A DNA stretch of 64,000 nucleotides, from the NCBI GenBank assembly GCA_030538235.1, contig JAUNUJ010000003.1:186001-250000 (forward strand), read 5' to 3'. Below the pieces are notes generated by a model. It saw nothing but the letters and a program-made list of their open reading frames with translations. It was not told where the DNA came from and searched no databases. Position numbers and translations under genes: made by a program. Shown piece by piece: positions 1 through 9,238 of the stretch (position 1 is the stretch's first letter; the number at the start of each line of letters is the position of its first letter). This DNA comes from Alcaligenaceae bacterium (GTDB lineage: Bacteria > Pseudomonadota > Gammaproteobacteria > Burkholderiales > Burkholderiaceae_B).

Positions 1-1
1 A

Positions 2-691
2 GAGGGCTTTAAGCGTCTCTCTGATTTCTCTGGGGATATTGCCCATGAGTTACGTACCCCTATAACCAATATGCAAACCCAGACCGAAGTGGCACTTTCA
101 CAAGCGAGGACAGTAGAGCAATACCGTGAAATTTTGTATTCCAGTCTTGAAGAGTATGACCGTATGGCCAAAATGCTTAAGGACATGCTGTTTCTCGCGC
201 AGGCCGATAATAAGTTACTGAAACCGGAATTGACTCAGGTAGATATTGAAGCAGAACTACTGATGCAATTTGATTTCTTTAGTGCTTGGGCCGAGGAGCA
301 GGGCGTCGGGCTTACCCTGCATGGGAAGAGAGTTTATCTCTTGGGGGACCGCTTAATGATTCGCCGTGCTTTAAGTAATGTCTTATCGAATGCGATACGT
401 CACACGCCGCGAGGTGAGCGCGTTAATGTTTATATTGAGTATATTGCTCAGAGTGATAGCTTAAGTATTCGTGTGCAAAACCCCGGTGACACCATAGCTG
501 CACAACACTTACCGTTTTTATTTGAGCGCTTCTATCGGCCTGATTCATCGCGTCAACGCTCCGGTGAAGGCGCCGGCTTAGGTTTGGCGATTACGAAATC
601 AATTGTCGAGGCGCATGGCGGGCGTATTACAGTGCACTCAAGAGAGCGTTTAACCACTTTTGAACTAAATATTCCAATGGTGCAGAGATGA
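2..691 (+). CDS. Two-component sensor histidine kinase, C-terminal part (cut by window start)
   Basis: The reading frame is open from base 2 and enters the window just before the phosphoacceptor helix, so the sensor and HAMP parts lie outside. The H-box AHELRTP sits at bases 41-61, with the phosphorylated His at 44-46. It is followed by the N-box (LSNVLSNAIRHTP) and a glycine-rich ATP lid (GEGAGLGLAITKS). This is a complete HisKA plus HATPase_c unit. The spacing and the RFYRPDSSR segment resemble heavy-metal sensor kinases of the CusS/IrlS group. That subgroup assignment is inference, because the sensor domain and the partner response regulator are not visible. The kinase would autophosphorylate at the inner membrane and pass phosphate to an upstream-encoded regulator. 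Confidence 0.9.
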   Translation, partial: EGFKRLSDFSGDIAHELRTPITNMQTQTEVALSQARTVEQYREILYSSLEEYDRMAKMLKDMLFLAQADNKLLKPELTQVDIEAELLMQFDFFSAWAEEQGVGLTLHGKRVYLLGDRLMIRRALSNVLSNAIRHTPRGERVNVYIEYIAQSDSLSIRVQNPGDTIAAQHLPFLFERFYRPDSSRQRSGEGAGLGLAITKSIVEAHGGRITVHSRERLTTFELNIPMVQR

Positions 692-741
692 GCAATTGTG
701 ACGAGTGTAAATTTAAAAGATCAGTTGCGTTTTAATCAAAA

Positions 742-764
742 TAAAAACACGTCTTATAAAGACG
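742..764 (-). terminator. Probable intrinsic terminator of the Fsr-type MFS gene
   Basis: A 6-bp perfect stem (CGTCTT/AAGACG, 750-764) with a 3-nt loop is followed, reading on the minus strand, by GTG and a T-rich run (TTTTTAT). It lies 18 bases past the stop of the MFS gene. The stem is short, so this is moderate evidence. Confidence 0.45.
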
Positions 765-781
765 CTGCGAATTTGGAGTTG

Positions 782-2008
782 CTACTCAGCTAGCTCGCGG
801 TTTCTCGTGCTTGGTAATAATATCGTCGCTAGTCCCAATAAGGGTAGGAAAGAGGTCAATTGATATACCCAAATCACGCCTTTTTGATCGGCTAGAAGAC
901 CTAGACCAGCCGCCCCCAAACCACCGATACCGAACATTAAACCAAACATTAACCCTGATATAAGACCCACGCGTCCGGGTGCCGCTTCTTGTGCATAAAC
1001 CACCATGGCGGCAAAGGCTGAGGACATAATGAGACCGATCATGGAGGCAAAGATCGCTGTAAAGACAAGATTGCTATGGGGCAAAGCTAGGGCAAAGGGA
1101 GCGGCACCAATAAAAGAAATCCAAATAACCCGATTGCGACCAAGTCTATCGCCTATAGGGCCACCGGCAAAAGTGCCGATAGCAACCGATGCCAGAAAAA
1201 CAAAAAGGAAGATCTGACTTTGCTGAATGCTAAGCTCGAAGCGCTGAATTAGGTAAAAAGTAAAATAATTAGTAAATGAGCCGATGTAGACAAATTTTGC
1301 AAACATCAAAGAGCAAATAACCACGATCGCCTGTATTAATTTGCAGCGGCTAAGCCCTTGACCGCTGCGACTGGAAAGACCTTTAAGTCGATTTTGGGCG
1401 TTTTCTTGAGACCAACGGCTGATGCGATAAAGTACGGTAATCGCAGTCAAGGCGATCAGCATCAACCAAGCAATGGCCGACTGCCCATAGGGAATAATTA
1501 ATGCCGCAGCAAGCAGTGGACCCAGCGCTGAACCGGTATTGCCGCCGACTTGGAAAGCAGATTGGGCCGTACCAAAGCGTCCACCCGATGCCAAGCGCGC
1601 CACACGAGAAGCTTCAGGGTGAAAGGTTGCTGAACCGATGCCGATAACCGCAGCACCCACCAGAACCACAAAAAAACTAGGGGCCATTGCGAGAATACCG
1701 AGTCCGGTCATGGTGCAAGCCATTCCGACCGGCAATAGAAAGGGTTTAGGATGTTTATCGGTATAGAATCCAATCCAAGGCTGTAAGAGCGATGCGGTTA
1801 ATTGGTAAATCAAAGCGATTAAACCGACTTGAGCAAAACTAAGATCAAACTGCAACTTCAACATGGGGAAGATTGCCGGCAATACCGCCTGAATTAAGTC
1901 GTTTAGCAAATGTGCTACAGCGATGGCGGCGACAATACGCGTGACAAATTGGTTAGCATCGGTTGTGCCGATGACTTTCTGTTTACGTTCTGCAGTTTGA
2001 GTGGTCAT
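782..2008 (-). CDS. fsr: MFS exporter, fosmidomycin resistance (Fsr) family
   Basis: A 408-residue polytopic membrane protein with about 12 hydrophobic segments. The N-terminal half reads AVAHLLNDLIQAVLPAIFP, and the loop GFYTDKHPKP after helix 2 is the MFS motif A region. FHPEASRVAR and SAFQVGGNTGSALGPLLAA are hallmark segments of the Fsr family, which exports fosmidomycin and related drugs by proton antiport in E. coli. Length fits the family (about 400). It is a single-gene unit pointing away from its neighbours. The natural substrate here is unknown; drug export is the family function, not something the sequence proves. Confidence 0.88.
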   Translation of the reverse strand: MTTQTAERKQKVIGTTDANQFVTRIVAAIAVAHLLNDLIQAVLPAIFPMLKLQFDLSFAQVGLIALIYQLTASLLQPWIGFYTDKHPKPFLLPVGMACTMTGLGILAMAPSFFVVLVGAAVIGIGSATFHPEASRVARLASGGRFGTAQSAFQVGGNTGSALGPLLAAALIIPYGQSAIAWLMLIALTAITVLYRISRWSQENAQNRLKGLSSRSGQGLSRCKLIQAIVVICSLMFAKFVYIGSFTNYFTFYLIQRFELSIQQSQIFLFVFLASVAIGTFAGGPIGDRLGRNRVIWISFIGAAPFALALPHSNLVFTAIFASMIGLIMSSAFAAMVVYAQEAAPGRVGLISGLMFGLMFGIGGLGAAGLGLLADQKGVIWVYQLTSFLPLLGLATILLPSTRNRELAE

Positions 2009-2071
2009 ATTGGGTTAAATTGATTTTGTTATTAGCGAGTTTAATTCTAGATAGTTTTTTGGTGGAGTTTG

Positions 2072-2869
2072 TTAATTCAGCAGCTCGCTTTCAACAACCA
2101 TATCCAGAATAAAAACATATCTTGAGATGTTATCCCTTGCGTTTTTATTATCGAAGCGTTTTAAACGCAAGACCTGGCGTAGACCCGGTGTGTGCTCATA
2201 ATTCTGAATGGTTTGGTAAAAATTTTGCCAGTTACCGTGACTTTGTTTTAAGCCGCGCTCATTATAATCGACAGTTCGGGTTTGTAGACATTTGCTCTCG
2301 CCTAAAAGAGGGTGAATGCATGGTTTGGTTTGGGGTGCCACTTCCAAGAAGACAATCTCGGCGGCATTACCGTACTTAGTTTCTGCCTTAATTATGCCCT
2401 CCCATAGCCATTGTGCCCCATCGTCAAAGGTTAGAATTAAATGAGGTGTTTCACTGCCTTGTTGAATCTGCCATGTGGAGACGGTCGGCAGGCGGCGACT
2501 AAAAGTGTGTTCACGGTCCATCAGCGCTTTGTCCGAGCAATACATTTGTGTGCTGATAATATTATCAAATTTTATACTTGAACTATTTAATTGGTATTCG
2601 GCGCCCATGGCATTGCATAGACCGCTAATCCCCACGCTGTTATGAGCAAAGTTTAAGCTAAGCGGTTTGCTTTGCTGTTGAGACAGGGACCATGCATGAT
2701 CCATGTCACCGTTGGCTTTCAGTGCTTTAGAAAAATGCCAATGATACTCAGTCAATTTGTTTGTGGAATTCATAGTTTCAGCACCTATCCTTGGCTTAGA
2801 GTGGGTACAAGCAGCAAGGCTTAGACTTGTCGCTATAAGAAGGCAGATGTGTCGTTGTTTGTGATTCAT
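2072..2869 (-). CDS. Outer-membrane-type lipoprotein with META (HslJ-like) and DUF4377 domains
   Basis: 265 residues. The N-terminus is a lipoprotein signal peptide ending in a lipobox (LSLAAC, Cys about residue 21). Residues ~40-155 resemble a META/HslJ domain (SVGISGLCNAMGAEYQL, then an MYCSDKALMDREHTFSRRL segment). The last ~95 residues resemble DUF4377 (FLEVAPQTKPC, then W-x-N-F-Y-Q-T-I-QNYEHTPG and a VLRLKR strand). Proteins of this layout are predicted periplasm-facing lipoproteins. HslJ in E. coli is linked to novobiocin resistance, but no biochemical activity is established, so the function here is open. No operon partner is seen. Confidence 0.72.
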   Translation of the reverse strand: MNHKQRHICLLIATSLSLAACTHSKPRIGAETMNSTNKLTEYHWHFSKALKANGDMDHAWSLSQQQSKPLSLNFAHNSVGISGLCNAMGAEYQLNSSSIKFDNIISTQMYCSDKALMDREHTFSRRLPTVSTWQIQQGSETPHLILTFDDGAQWLWEGIIKAETKYGNAAEIVFLEVAPQTKPCIHPLLGESKCLQTRTVDYNERGLKQSHGNWQNFYQTIQNYEHTPGLRQVLRLKRFDNKNARDNISRYVFILDMVVESELLN

Positions 2870-3158
2870 CGCTTGGCTTTTCCTATGTTAAAAATAACTT
2901 ATAAGCGTTGCTTTAATCAGCTGCTGTGTTTTTACAATCGGCTTATTGTAGCAATTGGATATGTGTTTAAGCGCTTTAGTCATGGGCTGATCAGCTCCTC
3001 GTGATACTTATTAGCTGCGTATCTTAAATACCGAATATGCTTAAACAGGGATTAAATTATGGTTTCTGAGGTGTATTTGATAGTAAAAACATGATACATT
3101 AGTTTTATCTAAATTAAGTGGTTGATTTCAATTATCCCTTCGGGGTAAAGGAAAAATA

Positions 3159-4184
3159 ATGACTAAAAATAATATTAAACTTAAAGAAACGATGACGACA
3201 GGAGATAGTAGTGCTGCTGCACTTGAGCATTCCTCAGGGTGGTTACAGCATTTTCCAATTGCACTTTTCGCCAGTGTGATGGGTTTGACTGGACTTTCTA
3301 TCGCTTGGTTGAAAGGAGCCCATGTCTTGGGTCTACCCATGGTGGTATCTGATGTCCTGCGTTACTTCGCAACAGCCGTCTGGTTTGTTATTGTGGGATT
3401 TTATTTGCTTAAACTGAGCCGTTTTCCTGCGGCAGTGCATGAGGAGCGTGCGCATCCAGTTAAATTGAACTTCTTTGCAGCGATTTCTGTCGGCTTAATT
3501 TTAATAGCTATTGCTTGGACGCCTTCTGCTCCGGGTCTTGCTGCTTGGTTTTGGTTTGTCGGTGCTGTGGTACATCTATTGTTTACCTTGATGACAGTGA
3601 ATATTTGGATCTTTCGTCCACCCTTCAAGATGCCACAATTGACCGCGGCTTGGTTTATTCCGGCTGTAGGTAATATCTTAGTTCCTATTGTTGGGCTTCA
3701 GTATGCACCAGCCGATGTGAGTTGGTTCTTTTTCAGTGTTGGCTTTGTTTTCTGGTTAGTGTTAATGACTTTGTTGTGCTATCGATTGTTTTTTTATGAA
3801 CCACTGCCATTAAAGTTGCAGCCCACCTTGTTTATTATGATTGCGCCCCCGGCAGCTGGTTTTTTAGCTTATCTAAGTTTGAATAACGGTCAATTAGATG
3901 CGTTTGCTAAGATTCTTTATTTTTCTGCTTTATTTTTAACTTTGTTGTTAGCGATGCAGGCGCGTCATTTCTTGCGTATCCCATTCTTTTTAACAGCATG
4001 GGGTTATTCATTTCCCTTGGCAGCAATGACGATTGCTACGCTGGAAATGGCTACCTTAAGCGCTTGGGGATTTTATTTGATTTTTGGTAGCGCTATGTTG
4101 ACGCTTGTAACTCTATTAATAGTTATTTTAATGGTTAAAACGTTATTGGCCATGGTGCAAGGCAAAGTGTTTATCCCTGAATAA
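3159..4184 (+). CDS. TDT/SLAC1-family anion or dicarboxylate transporter
   Basis: 341 residues with about ten hydrophobic helices. It starts at an ATG preceded by AAAGGAAA. Recognisable family segments are WLQHFPIALFASVMGLTGLS near residue 30 and the repeated Trp/Phe-rich helices. The family includes the tellurite resistance protein TehA, yeast malate permease Mae1 and plant SLAC1 anion channels; bacterial members are usually called SLAC1 anion channel family protein. The substrate cannot be told from sequence. A 7-bp hairpin (3132-3148) lies immediately before the ribosome site. The gene converges on the Nudix gene with a 9-base gap. Confidence 0.82.
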   Translation: MTKNNIKLKETMTTGDSSAAALEHSSGWLQHFPIALFASVMGLTGLSIAWLKGAHVLGLPMVVSDVLRYFATAVWFVIVGFYLLKLSRFPAAVHEERAHPVKLNFFAAISVGLILIAIAWTPSAPGLAAWFWFVGAVVHLLFTLMTVNIWIFRPPFKMPQLTAAWFIPAVGNILVPIVGLQYAPADVSWFFFSVGFVFWLVLMTLLCYRLFFYEPLPLKLQPTLFIMIAPPAAGFLAYLSLNNGQLDAFAKILYFSALFLTLLLAMQARHFLRIPFFLTAWGYSFPLAAMTIATLEMATLSAWGFYLIFGSAMLTLVTLLIVILMVKTLLAMVQGKVFIPE

Positions 4185-4193
4185 GTTTTGATT

Positions 4194-4622
4194 TCAAGGG
4201 TCAAGCGCTTGATTAGCGATACGCACAACATGAGGTAGTAAGTTTGGGTCTGCTTCATCCAGTTTTTCAATGCTAAACCAACGGGCTTCGGCTGCGTCAC
4301 TAGCAGCCAAGGCCTCACCCATGGTCCAACGACATAACACCGCAATCAGCACATAATGTTGTTCAATGCTTCCCTTTTGATTAGGCACAAATACGTCTAT
4401 CGCATCGAGAACCCGAAGAGCCTCTGCAGTGACACCGGTTTCTTCTTTAAGTTCACGAATAGCAGCGACTTTGATCGTTTCGGCTATCTCAATTTTGCCG
4501 CCGGGAAACCCCCAACGGTGCTGATTGGGCGGGTTGGCCCTACGCACAAGTAGTACCTGAGCATTTCGAATAACGACAGCGATTGCTGCAGGGATAGGGT
4601 GTTTTAGAGCTTTGTCAGGCAT
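4194..4622 (-). CDS. Nudix hydrolase (MutT/ADP-ribose pyrophosphatase-like)
   Basis: 142 residues. The Nudix box GX5EX7REUXEEXGU is complete at residues ~40-62 (GKIEIAE ... RELKEETGV), giving the metal-binding Glu residues. The WGFPGGK segment before it is typical. Such enzymes hydrolyse nucleoside diphosphates linked to another group, with Mg. The short length and the QHYVLIAVLCRW strand fit house-cleaning or ADP-sugar Nudix enzymes, but the substrate is not predictable. It converges on the TDT transporter and lies 48 bases downstream of the universal stress gene on the same strand. Confidence 0.88.
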   Translation of the reverse strand: MPDKALKHPIPAAIAVVIRNAQVLLVRRANPPNQHRWGFPGGKIEIAETIKVAAIRELKEETGVTAEALRVLDAIDVFVPNQKGSIEQHYVLIAVLCRWTMGEALAASDAAEARWFSIEKLDEADPNLLPHVVRIANQALDP

Positions 4623-4670
4623 CGGCTATTCGTGATCTAGAACAGGGTAAGCGGCAGCAATCGATGCTAC

Positions 4671-5522
4671 TTAACGTAGCAATAACACCGGTTTAGTTGA
4701 GCCACTAATCAATTTTGTGGTGCTGCTACCGATAAAGAATTGGCGGATTTTAGAGTGACCATAGGCGCCTACGACCAAAATGCTGATTGCTTGTGTGTCG
4801 GCGTAGTTAATAATCGCTTGTTCCACCTCGCCCTCCAGAATATTTACCTTTAGTTCAAAGCCGGCATCTTGTAATTGCGCCTTAGCCCAATCGATTTCGG
4901 ATTGTATTGGTTGGCTAGGGTTACCCACATAGACTAAATGCGCATTTAAACCAATTAAAAGCGGACTAGCGACAATACGTTCTACACAAACTTTAGCGGT
5001 TGGACTGCCATCAAAGGCTATTAAAAAAGATTTGGGCTGCTCAAATGGACTTGAGCTCACTAAGATAGGTTTGTGAATGGCACGGACGATATTTTCTATT
5101 TGAGTGCCGATTTTCTCCGATAGCCGATCAGTATTGGTGCCGTATTTGCCCATAATTAGTACACGGAACTCATCCTCTAGGGCAACGACGGTTTCAAGTA
5201 AATTGCCATGACGCTGGAAAGTATACGCTGCCAGATCATATTGCTGATGGATGTACTGTTTGGCTTCTTTAAGCAGCAGTTCGCCATGTTGAATTTGCGC
5301 CTTGGCTTTGCTTTCTTCGAGTTTGACGATCTCTTCCAGAAGAATTTCTCTGTCGCCTAAACCTAAGGCGCCACTAAAGTTTTGTGGTGTTTGCACCTTG
5401 ACTTTGTCGATAACGTGCAGGAGTTCTAATTGTGCCGATAACTTCTGACTGAACCAAGCGGCGTAATCACACACGCTATGTGTGCCTACAGAGCCATCAA
5501 TGCATGCAATAACTTTTGACAT
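4671..5522 (-). CDS. Tandem-domain universal stress protein
   Basis: 283 residues made of two UspA domains (about 1-150 and 155-283). The second domain carries the full ATP-binding motif G-2x-G-9x-G-S (GAYG ... IGSS); the first has a near version (GKYG then GTQ). ATP-binding Usp proteins are cytoplasmic stress and energy sensors. The gene starts 12 bases after the SulP transporter stop with a good AAGGGA ribosome site, so the two are one operon. Pairing of SulP transporters with Usp proteins is common and suggests the Usp modulates transport or responds to the same signal; that link is inference. Confidence 0.9.
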   Translation of the reverse strand: MSKVIACIDGSVGTHSVCDYAAWFSQKLSAQLELLHVIDKVKVQTPQNFSGALGLGDREILLEEIVKLEESKAKAQIQHGELLLKEAKQYIHQQYDLAAYTFQRHGNLLETVVALEDEFRVLIMGKYGTNTDRLSEKIGTQIENIVRAIHKPILVSSSPFEQPKSFLIAFDGSPTAKVCVERIVASPLLIGLNAHLVYVGNPSQPIQSEIDWAKAQLQDAGFELKVNILEGEVEQAIINYADTQAISILVVGAYGHSKIRQFFIGSSTTKLISGSTKPVLLLR

Positions 5523-5534
5523 GTTTAATTCCCT

Positions 5535-7022
5535 TTAGAGATTTTTTAATTCGTCTAAATCAGCCGGTTTATCGTGAACGCCAAATTTGTCAATCATGGT
5601 TTGGCTGGCTTTGTTCATACCTAATACGTCGACCGGTGTCCCGTCACGTCGGTACTTCAGGATGACTTTATCGACCGCTGCTACGGCAGATACGTCCCAG
5701 AAATGCGCCTGACTGACATCAAGCACTACCTTTGATAGTACTTCTTTAAAGTCAAAAGAGGCGACAAATTTATCGACAGAACTAAAGAAAACCTGACCTT
5801 TAACAACATAAGTACGAGTTCTGGTGCTGTCATCGTAGCTGGATTCAACCGCCATATAACGTTCGATCTTGTTGGCAAAGAAGAGAGCGGATAACAACAC
5901 ACCGACTAAGACACCTAAGGCTAAGTTACTGGTGACCAATACCACCACGACGGTGGCAATCATCACGATATTACTGGACAGTGGATAAGAGCGAATATTT
6001 TTGATGGAGTCCCAATTGAAGGTGCCGATGGAAACCATGATCATGACAGCGACTAGCGCAGCCATAGGGATGGTTTTTAGCCAATCGCTAATAAAGACCA
6101 CTAAAATGATTAAAAACACCCCAGCGACAAAGGTTGATAGGCGAGTACGGCCACCGGATTTAATATTAATCACTGATTGTCCAATCATCGCACAACCGGC
6201 CATTCCACCCAGAAAACCGGTGGCAATATTGGCTACACCTTGGCCTTTGCACTCACGGTTTTTGTCGCTCTGGGTATCGGTCAAATCGTCGACGATTTGA
6301 GCGGTCAACAGCGACTCAAGTAAACCCACTGCTGCTAAGGCAACTGAATAGGGTAGGATGATTTTTAAAGTCTCTAGATTCCATGGAATATCAGGCACCA
6401 GAAAAATCGGTAAAGAGCTAGGTAATTCACCCATATCGCCGACTGTGCGAATATCTAAATCCAGCACAAGATAGACAAGGGTCAGAACCACAATGGTTAC
6501 CAACGGCGAGGGAATAATAGAGCCGATGGTGGGGATACGTGGAAACAGATAAATAATCCCTAAACCTGCCGCAGTCATGGCATAGACTTGCCAAGAGACA
6601 TTAGTCAATTCAGGTAGTTGGGCCATGAAAATCACAATGGCAAGGGCATTAACAAAACCGGTGATCACCGATTTAGAGACAAAGCGCATCATATTTGCCA
6701 GTTTTAAATAGCCTGCCAACACTTGCAACATACCGGTTAGCACAGTTGCTGCAAATAGATATTCCAGCCCGTGATCTCTGACTAAAGTGACCATCACCAC
6801 GGCCATCGCACCTGTGGCGGCAGAAATCATACCGGGACGACCACCGAAAAAGGCAATCACCACGGCAATACAAAAAGAAGCGTAAAGACCGATTTTGGGG
6901 TCGACGCCGGCAATAATAGAGAAGGCAATGGCCTCAGGAACTAGGGCAATCGCCACCACCAGACCCGATAGTAAATCGGCGCGAACATTGGAGAACCATT
7001 GCTCTCGGATAGACGGAAACAT
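5535..7022 (-). CDS. SulP-family anion transporter with STAS domain (sulfate/bicarbonate type)
   Basis: 495 residues. About 11-14 transmembrane spans occupy residues 1-390. Family motifs include [25 protein letters not shown] near the start and [29 protein letters not shown] mid-protein (each cited here in part as landmarks). A cytoplasmic STAS domain follows at ~400-495 ([18 protein letters not shown]). SulP proteins move sulfate, bicarbonate or organic anions, often with Na+. Length and the short STAS domain resemble BicA-like members, but the substrate is not certain. It is first gene of the SulP-Usp operon; an FNR-type box lies at 7205-7218 upstream. Confidence 0.9.
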   Translation of the reverse strand: MFPSIREQWFSNVRADLLSGLVVAIALVPEAIAFSIIAGVDPKIGLYASFCIAVVIAFFGGRPGMISAATGAMAVVMVTLVRDHGLEYLFAATVLTGMLQVLAGYLKLANMMRFVSKSVITGFVNALAIVIFMAQLPELTNVSWQVYAMTAAGLGIIYLFPRIPTIGSIIPSPLVTIVVLTLVYLVLDLDIRTVGDMGELPSSLPIFLVPDIPWNLETLKIILPYSVALAAVGLLESLLTAQIVDDLTDTQSDKNRECKGQGVANIATGFLGGMAGCAMIGQSVINIKSGGRTRLSTFVAGVFLIILVVFISDWLKTIPMAALVAVMIMVSIGTFNWDSIKNIRSYPLSSNIVMIATVVVVLVTSNLALGVLVGVLLSALFFANKIERYMAVESSYDDSTRTRTYVVKGQVFFSSVDKFVASFDFKEVLSKVVLDVSQAHFWDVSAVAAVDKVILKYRRDGTPVDVLGMNKASQTMIDKFGVHDKPADLDELKNL

Positions 7023-7176
7023 AGTAAGAATCTGTTGTTTTTAAATGTGCTTAAAATTAAAGGCTAGTGATGTGATGCGGCACATGTATCTAAAACGCTT
7101 AAAGCGTTATCGCAGCACTAGGAGGTGATGGGGTTATTTACTCTTGATAAAGCAACTTATCAATGTAGCGTTAAAC

Positions 7177-7218
7177 GTCATAACTTATTGAAGTATTAAG
7201 CATTTTGAGTTTAATCAA
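7177..7218 (-). promoter_or_regulatory. FNR/ANR-type class II promoter for the SulP-Usp operon
   Basis: The box TTGAGtttaATCAA (7205-7218) matches the FNR consensus TTGAT-N4-ATCAA at 9 of 10 positions. On the minus strand a weak -10 (TATGAC, 7177-7182) would start transcription near 7170, which puts the box centre about 41.5 bases upstream, the class II activator position. Universal stress genes are known FNR/ANR targets in several proteobacteria. The remainder of the 467-base gap 7023-7488 holds the dsdA promoter and nothing else I recognise. Confidence 0.5.
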
Positions 7219-7384
7219 GACGACATTATAAGGGATGCTATTTAATTAATCAGTATTTTCCCGAGGCTGTGTTTTTAATCGATTGTTTAAGCAACAGTTT
7301 TTATCATTTATCACCTGTGCCGGAGCTTATAGTTTCACGCTTTGAAGGCGTTTTCTATGATTTCACTAAGCCTTGAATAGACTA

Positions 7385-7412
7385 TTTGCAACGAAGGTGT
7401 CGCTAGTATAAA
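7385..7412 (+). promoter_or_regulatory. Candidate sigma-70 promoter of dsdA
   Basis: TTTGCA (7385-7390) is followed after 16 bases by TATAAA (7407-7412), about 77 bases before the dsdA start codon. The -10 is good and the -35 mediocre. No LysR-type dsdC regulator gene is adjacent. Confidence 0.4.
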
Positions 7413-7488
7413 CACTCCTACCTTAAGTGCTTTAGCTCACGTATGATGAGATTTGCTTCTTTACTTAAAGTATTTCTGAGGTGATTTC

Positions 7489-8805
7489 ATGAGTGATTTG
7501 CGCCTGTCCATTAATCTTGTCCTTAATGATGAGCTGCAAAGTGCGACTGAACCATATCCCACAAAAAACATAACAACAACCATGGTGCGGACAGCAGCTG
7601 AGCGTCTGAATCGCTTCGCACCGTTGCTGGCTTTTCTGTTTCCGGAGTTGGAAAAAACTCAGGGCATCATCGAATCACCCTTGATGCCCCTTAGTCTCTT
7701 TGATGGTTATGATTCACAGGGCGGCAGTTTTTGGCTCAAGGGCGATCACGCCTTGGCGGTGGCCGGTTCGGTCAAAGCACGTGGGGGGATTCACGAGGTT
7801 TTGGAATTGGTCGATCAGCTCAATGAAAAGTATTTCCTGATGCCTAATAATTCAGTGATTGATTTACTTTCTGAGCGTTCTCTAGAAGTGCTAGCTAAGT
7901 ACAAGGTTACCGTCGGCTCCACCGGTAATCTCGGTTTAAGTGTGGGTATCATTGCTGCAGCTTTAGGTATGCAGGCGGTTGTTCATATGTCGACTGAGGC
8001 CAAAGAGTGGAAAAAGCAGCGTTTACGCGAGCGTGGCGTAAGCGTAATTGAGCATGACGGTGATTATGCTGAAGCGGTTGAGCTTGGCCGTGCTGAGGCT
8101 CTGTCTGATGCATTTAATCACTTTGTTGATGATGAACATTCTATTTCTTTATTTTGTGGTTATGCAGTGGCCGGAAGGCGTTTAAAAGCCCAAATAGAGC
8201 AGTTAGGGCTTAGGGTCGATGCGGAACATCCGCTTTTCGTCTATGTACCGTGCGGTGTAGGGGGCGCGCCGGGGGGTATTACTTATGGTTTAAAGGAGGA
8301 GTTCGGCGACTATGTTCATGTGTTTTTTGTAGAGCCTGAGGATTCCTGTTGTTTTGCGGTGCAGATGCAACACCCGGATAAACCGACCATCAGTATCTAC
8401 GATGTCGGGCAGTCCAATCAGACGGAGGCCGATGGTTTAGCGGTGCCTATGGCGTCACAATTGGCAGTCAAGGAAATGCGTCCCCGTTTATCCGGTGTTG
8501 TGGTGATCGGCGAAGATAATTTACTACGTGATCTGTACCTTTTAAAAGAACAAGAAAATATCGAGATTGAACCCTCAGCGGCAGCCTCGCTAAGCGGACC
8601 GCGGGCTATTTTTAATACCTTAGAAGGTCAAAGGTATCTTGAAAAGCATGGTCTAAACGATAAAATGTCGCGCGCTAATCATATTGTCTGGGCGACCGGT
8701 GGCAGTTTTATGCCGGCCGAGGAATACAAAACTTTTTGGAAGCGAGGTAGATCGATGGTAAAGGGCTACGCGAGCAAGGGTGTCAGGGCAGAAAAAAGGG
8801 CTTAG
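7489..8805 (+). CDS. dsdA: D-serine ammonia-lyase (D-serine dehydratase)
   Basis: 438 residues, matching the E. coli enzyme (442). It is a PLP-dependent fold-type II enzyme that converts D-serine to pyruvate and ammonia. The PLP lysine is in AGSVKARGG (K96) and the phosphate-binding loop GSTGNLGLS is at ~143-151. The glycine-rich segment VPCGVGGAPGG and the C-terminal IVWATGGS segment are family landmarks. The start is set by TGAGGTG upstream of the ATG. It is monocistronic, without dsdC or dsdX nearby, so it may serve in D-serine detoxification rather than as an inducible catabolic operon (inference). Confidence 0.95.
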   Translation: MSDLRLSINLVLNDELQSATEPYPTKNITTTMVRTAAERLNRFAPLLAFLFPELEKTQGIIESPLMPLSLFDGYDSQGGSFWLKGDHALAVAGSVKARGGIHEVLELVDQLNEKYFLMPNNSVIDLLSERSLEVLAKYKVTVGSTGNLGLSVGIIAAALGMQAVVHMSTEAKEWKKQRLRERGVSVIEHDGDYAEAVELGRAEALSDAFNHFVDDEHSISLFCGYAVAGRRLKAQIEQLGLRVDAEHPLFVYVPCGVGGAPGGITYGLKEEFGDYVHVFFVEPEDSCCFAVQMQHPDKPTISIYDVGQSNQTEADGLAVPMASQLAVKEMRPRLSGVVVIGEDNLLRDLYLLKEQENIEIEPSAAASLSGPRAIFNTLEGQRYLEKHGLNDKMSRANHIVWATGGSFMPAEEYKTFWKRGRSMVKGYASKGVRAEKRA

Positions 8806-8833
8806 TTTAGCGAACTATGCCAAACTAAGCCCT
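8791..8833 (-). terminator. Intrinsic terminator (minus strand) embedded in the 3' end of dsdA
   Basis: A perfect 12-bp inverted repeat (8797-8808 with 8822-8833; arm AGGGCTTAGTTT) is followed on the minus strand by six T. There is no T-run on the plus strand. It therefore ends the leftward flavoprotein/small-membrane-protein operon, and its distal arm overlaps the last codons and stop of dsdA. Confidence 0.8.
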
Positions 8834-8875
8834 AAGCCTATTTAATAGTTTGAGGGCGATAACGCACCATGAACA

Positions 8876-9226
8876 CTAGGCGATTTTGCCTTTGGAAAAG
8901 TAACCGGCCAAGGTATAGCAAATAATGGTAGTGCCGATAAAGCCCAACCCATAAATCACACCGATCAATAACCAGTCAATCGGACCGCCTGCATCGGTAA
9001 AGCCTGAAGATGACACCATGACCATCAGAACTAAGGCTAAAACACCACCGAATAGGCCAATAAGCTGTGAAACAACTAGGCGCTTAGTGACAATGGTCTT
9101 TTCTTTTAAGAGCAAGATGACAAAAGCGACCGTGCCGATAATGATAATCGCTAATAAGACCCATAATAAAAGGCCTAACATCTCTTGGAAAACTGCTAGG
9201 AAAACTAGAGGATCTAATGATTGCAT
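8876..9226 (-). CDS. Small three-helix membrane protein paired with the flavoprotein (DUF5368-like)
   Basis: 116 residues with three clear hydrophobic helices (about 12-40, 50-72, 84-108), basic ends and no signal peptide. I recall DUF5368 as a family of such small proteins found beside FAD/NAD oxidoreductases, but the assignment is tentative. It starts 12 bases after the oxidoreductase stop with its own AAGGAG, so the two are co-transcribed. A plausible role is a membrane anchor or quinone-site partner for the exported flavoprotein. This is inference from context only. Confidence 0.65.
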   Translation of the reverse strand: MQSLDPLVFLAVFQEMLGLLLWVLLAIIIIGTVAFVILLLKEKTIVTKRLVVSQLIGLFGGVLALVLMVMVSSSGFTDAGGPIDWLLIGVIYGLGFIGTTIICYTLAGYFSKGKIA

Positions 9227-9238
9227 AATTCTAACTCC

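Noticed and set aside
2122-2379. Plus-strand open frame of 85 codons
   Set aside because: Antisense shadow of the META/DUF4377 lipoprotein gene, with no ribosome site or recognisable protein.
3132-3148. Hairpin before the TDT gene as an RNA thermometer
   Set aside because: Seven base pairs with a 3-nt loop next to, but not covering, the ribosome site; too little to call a sensor.
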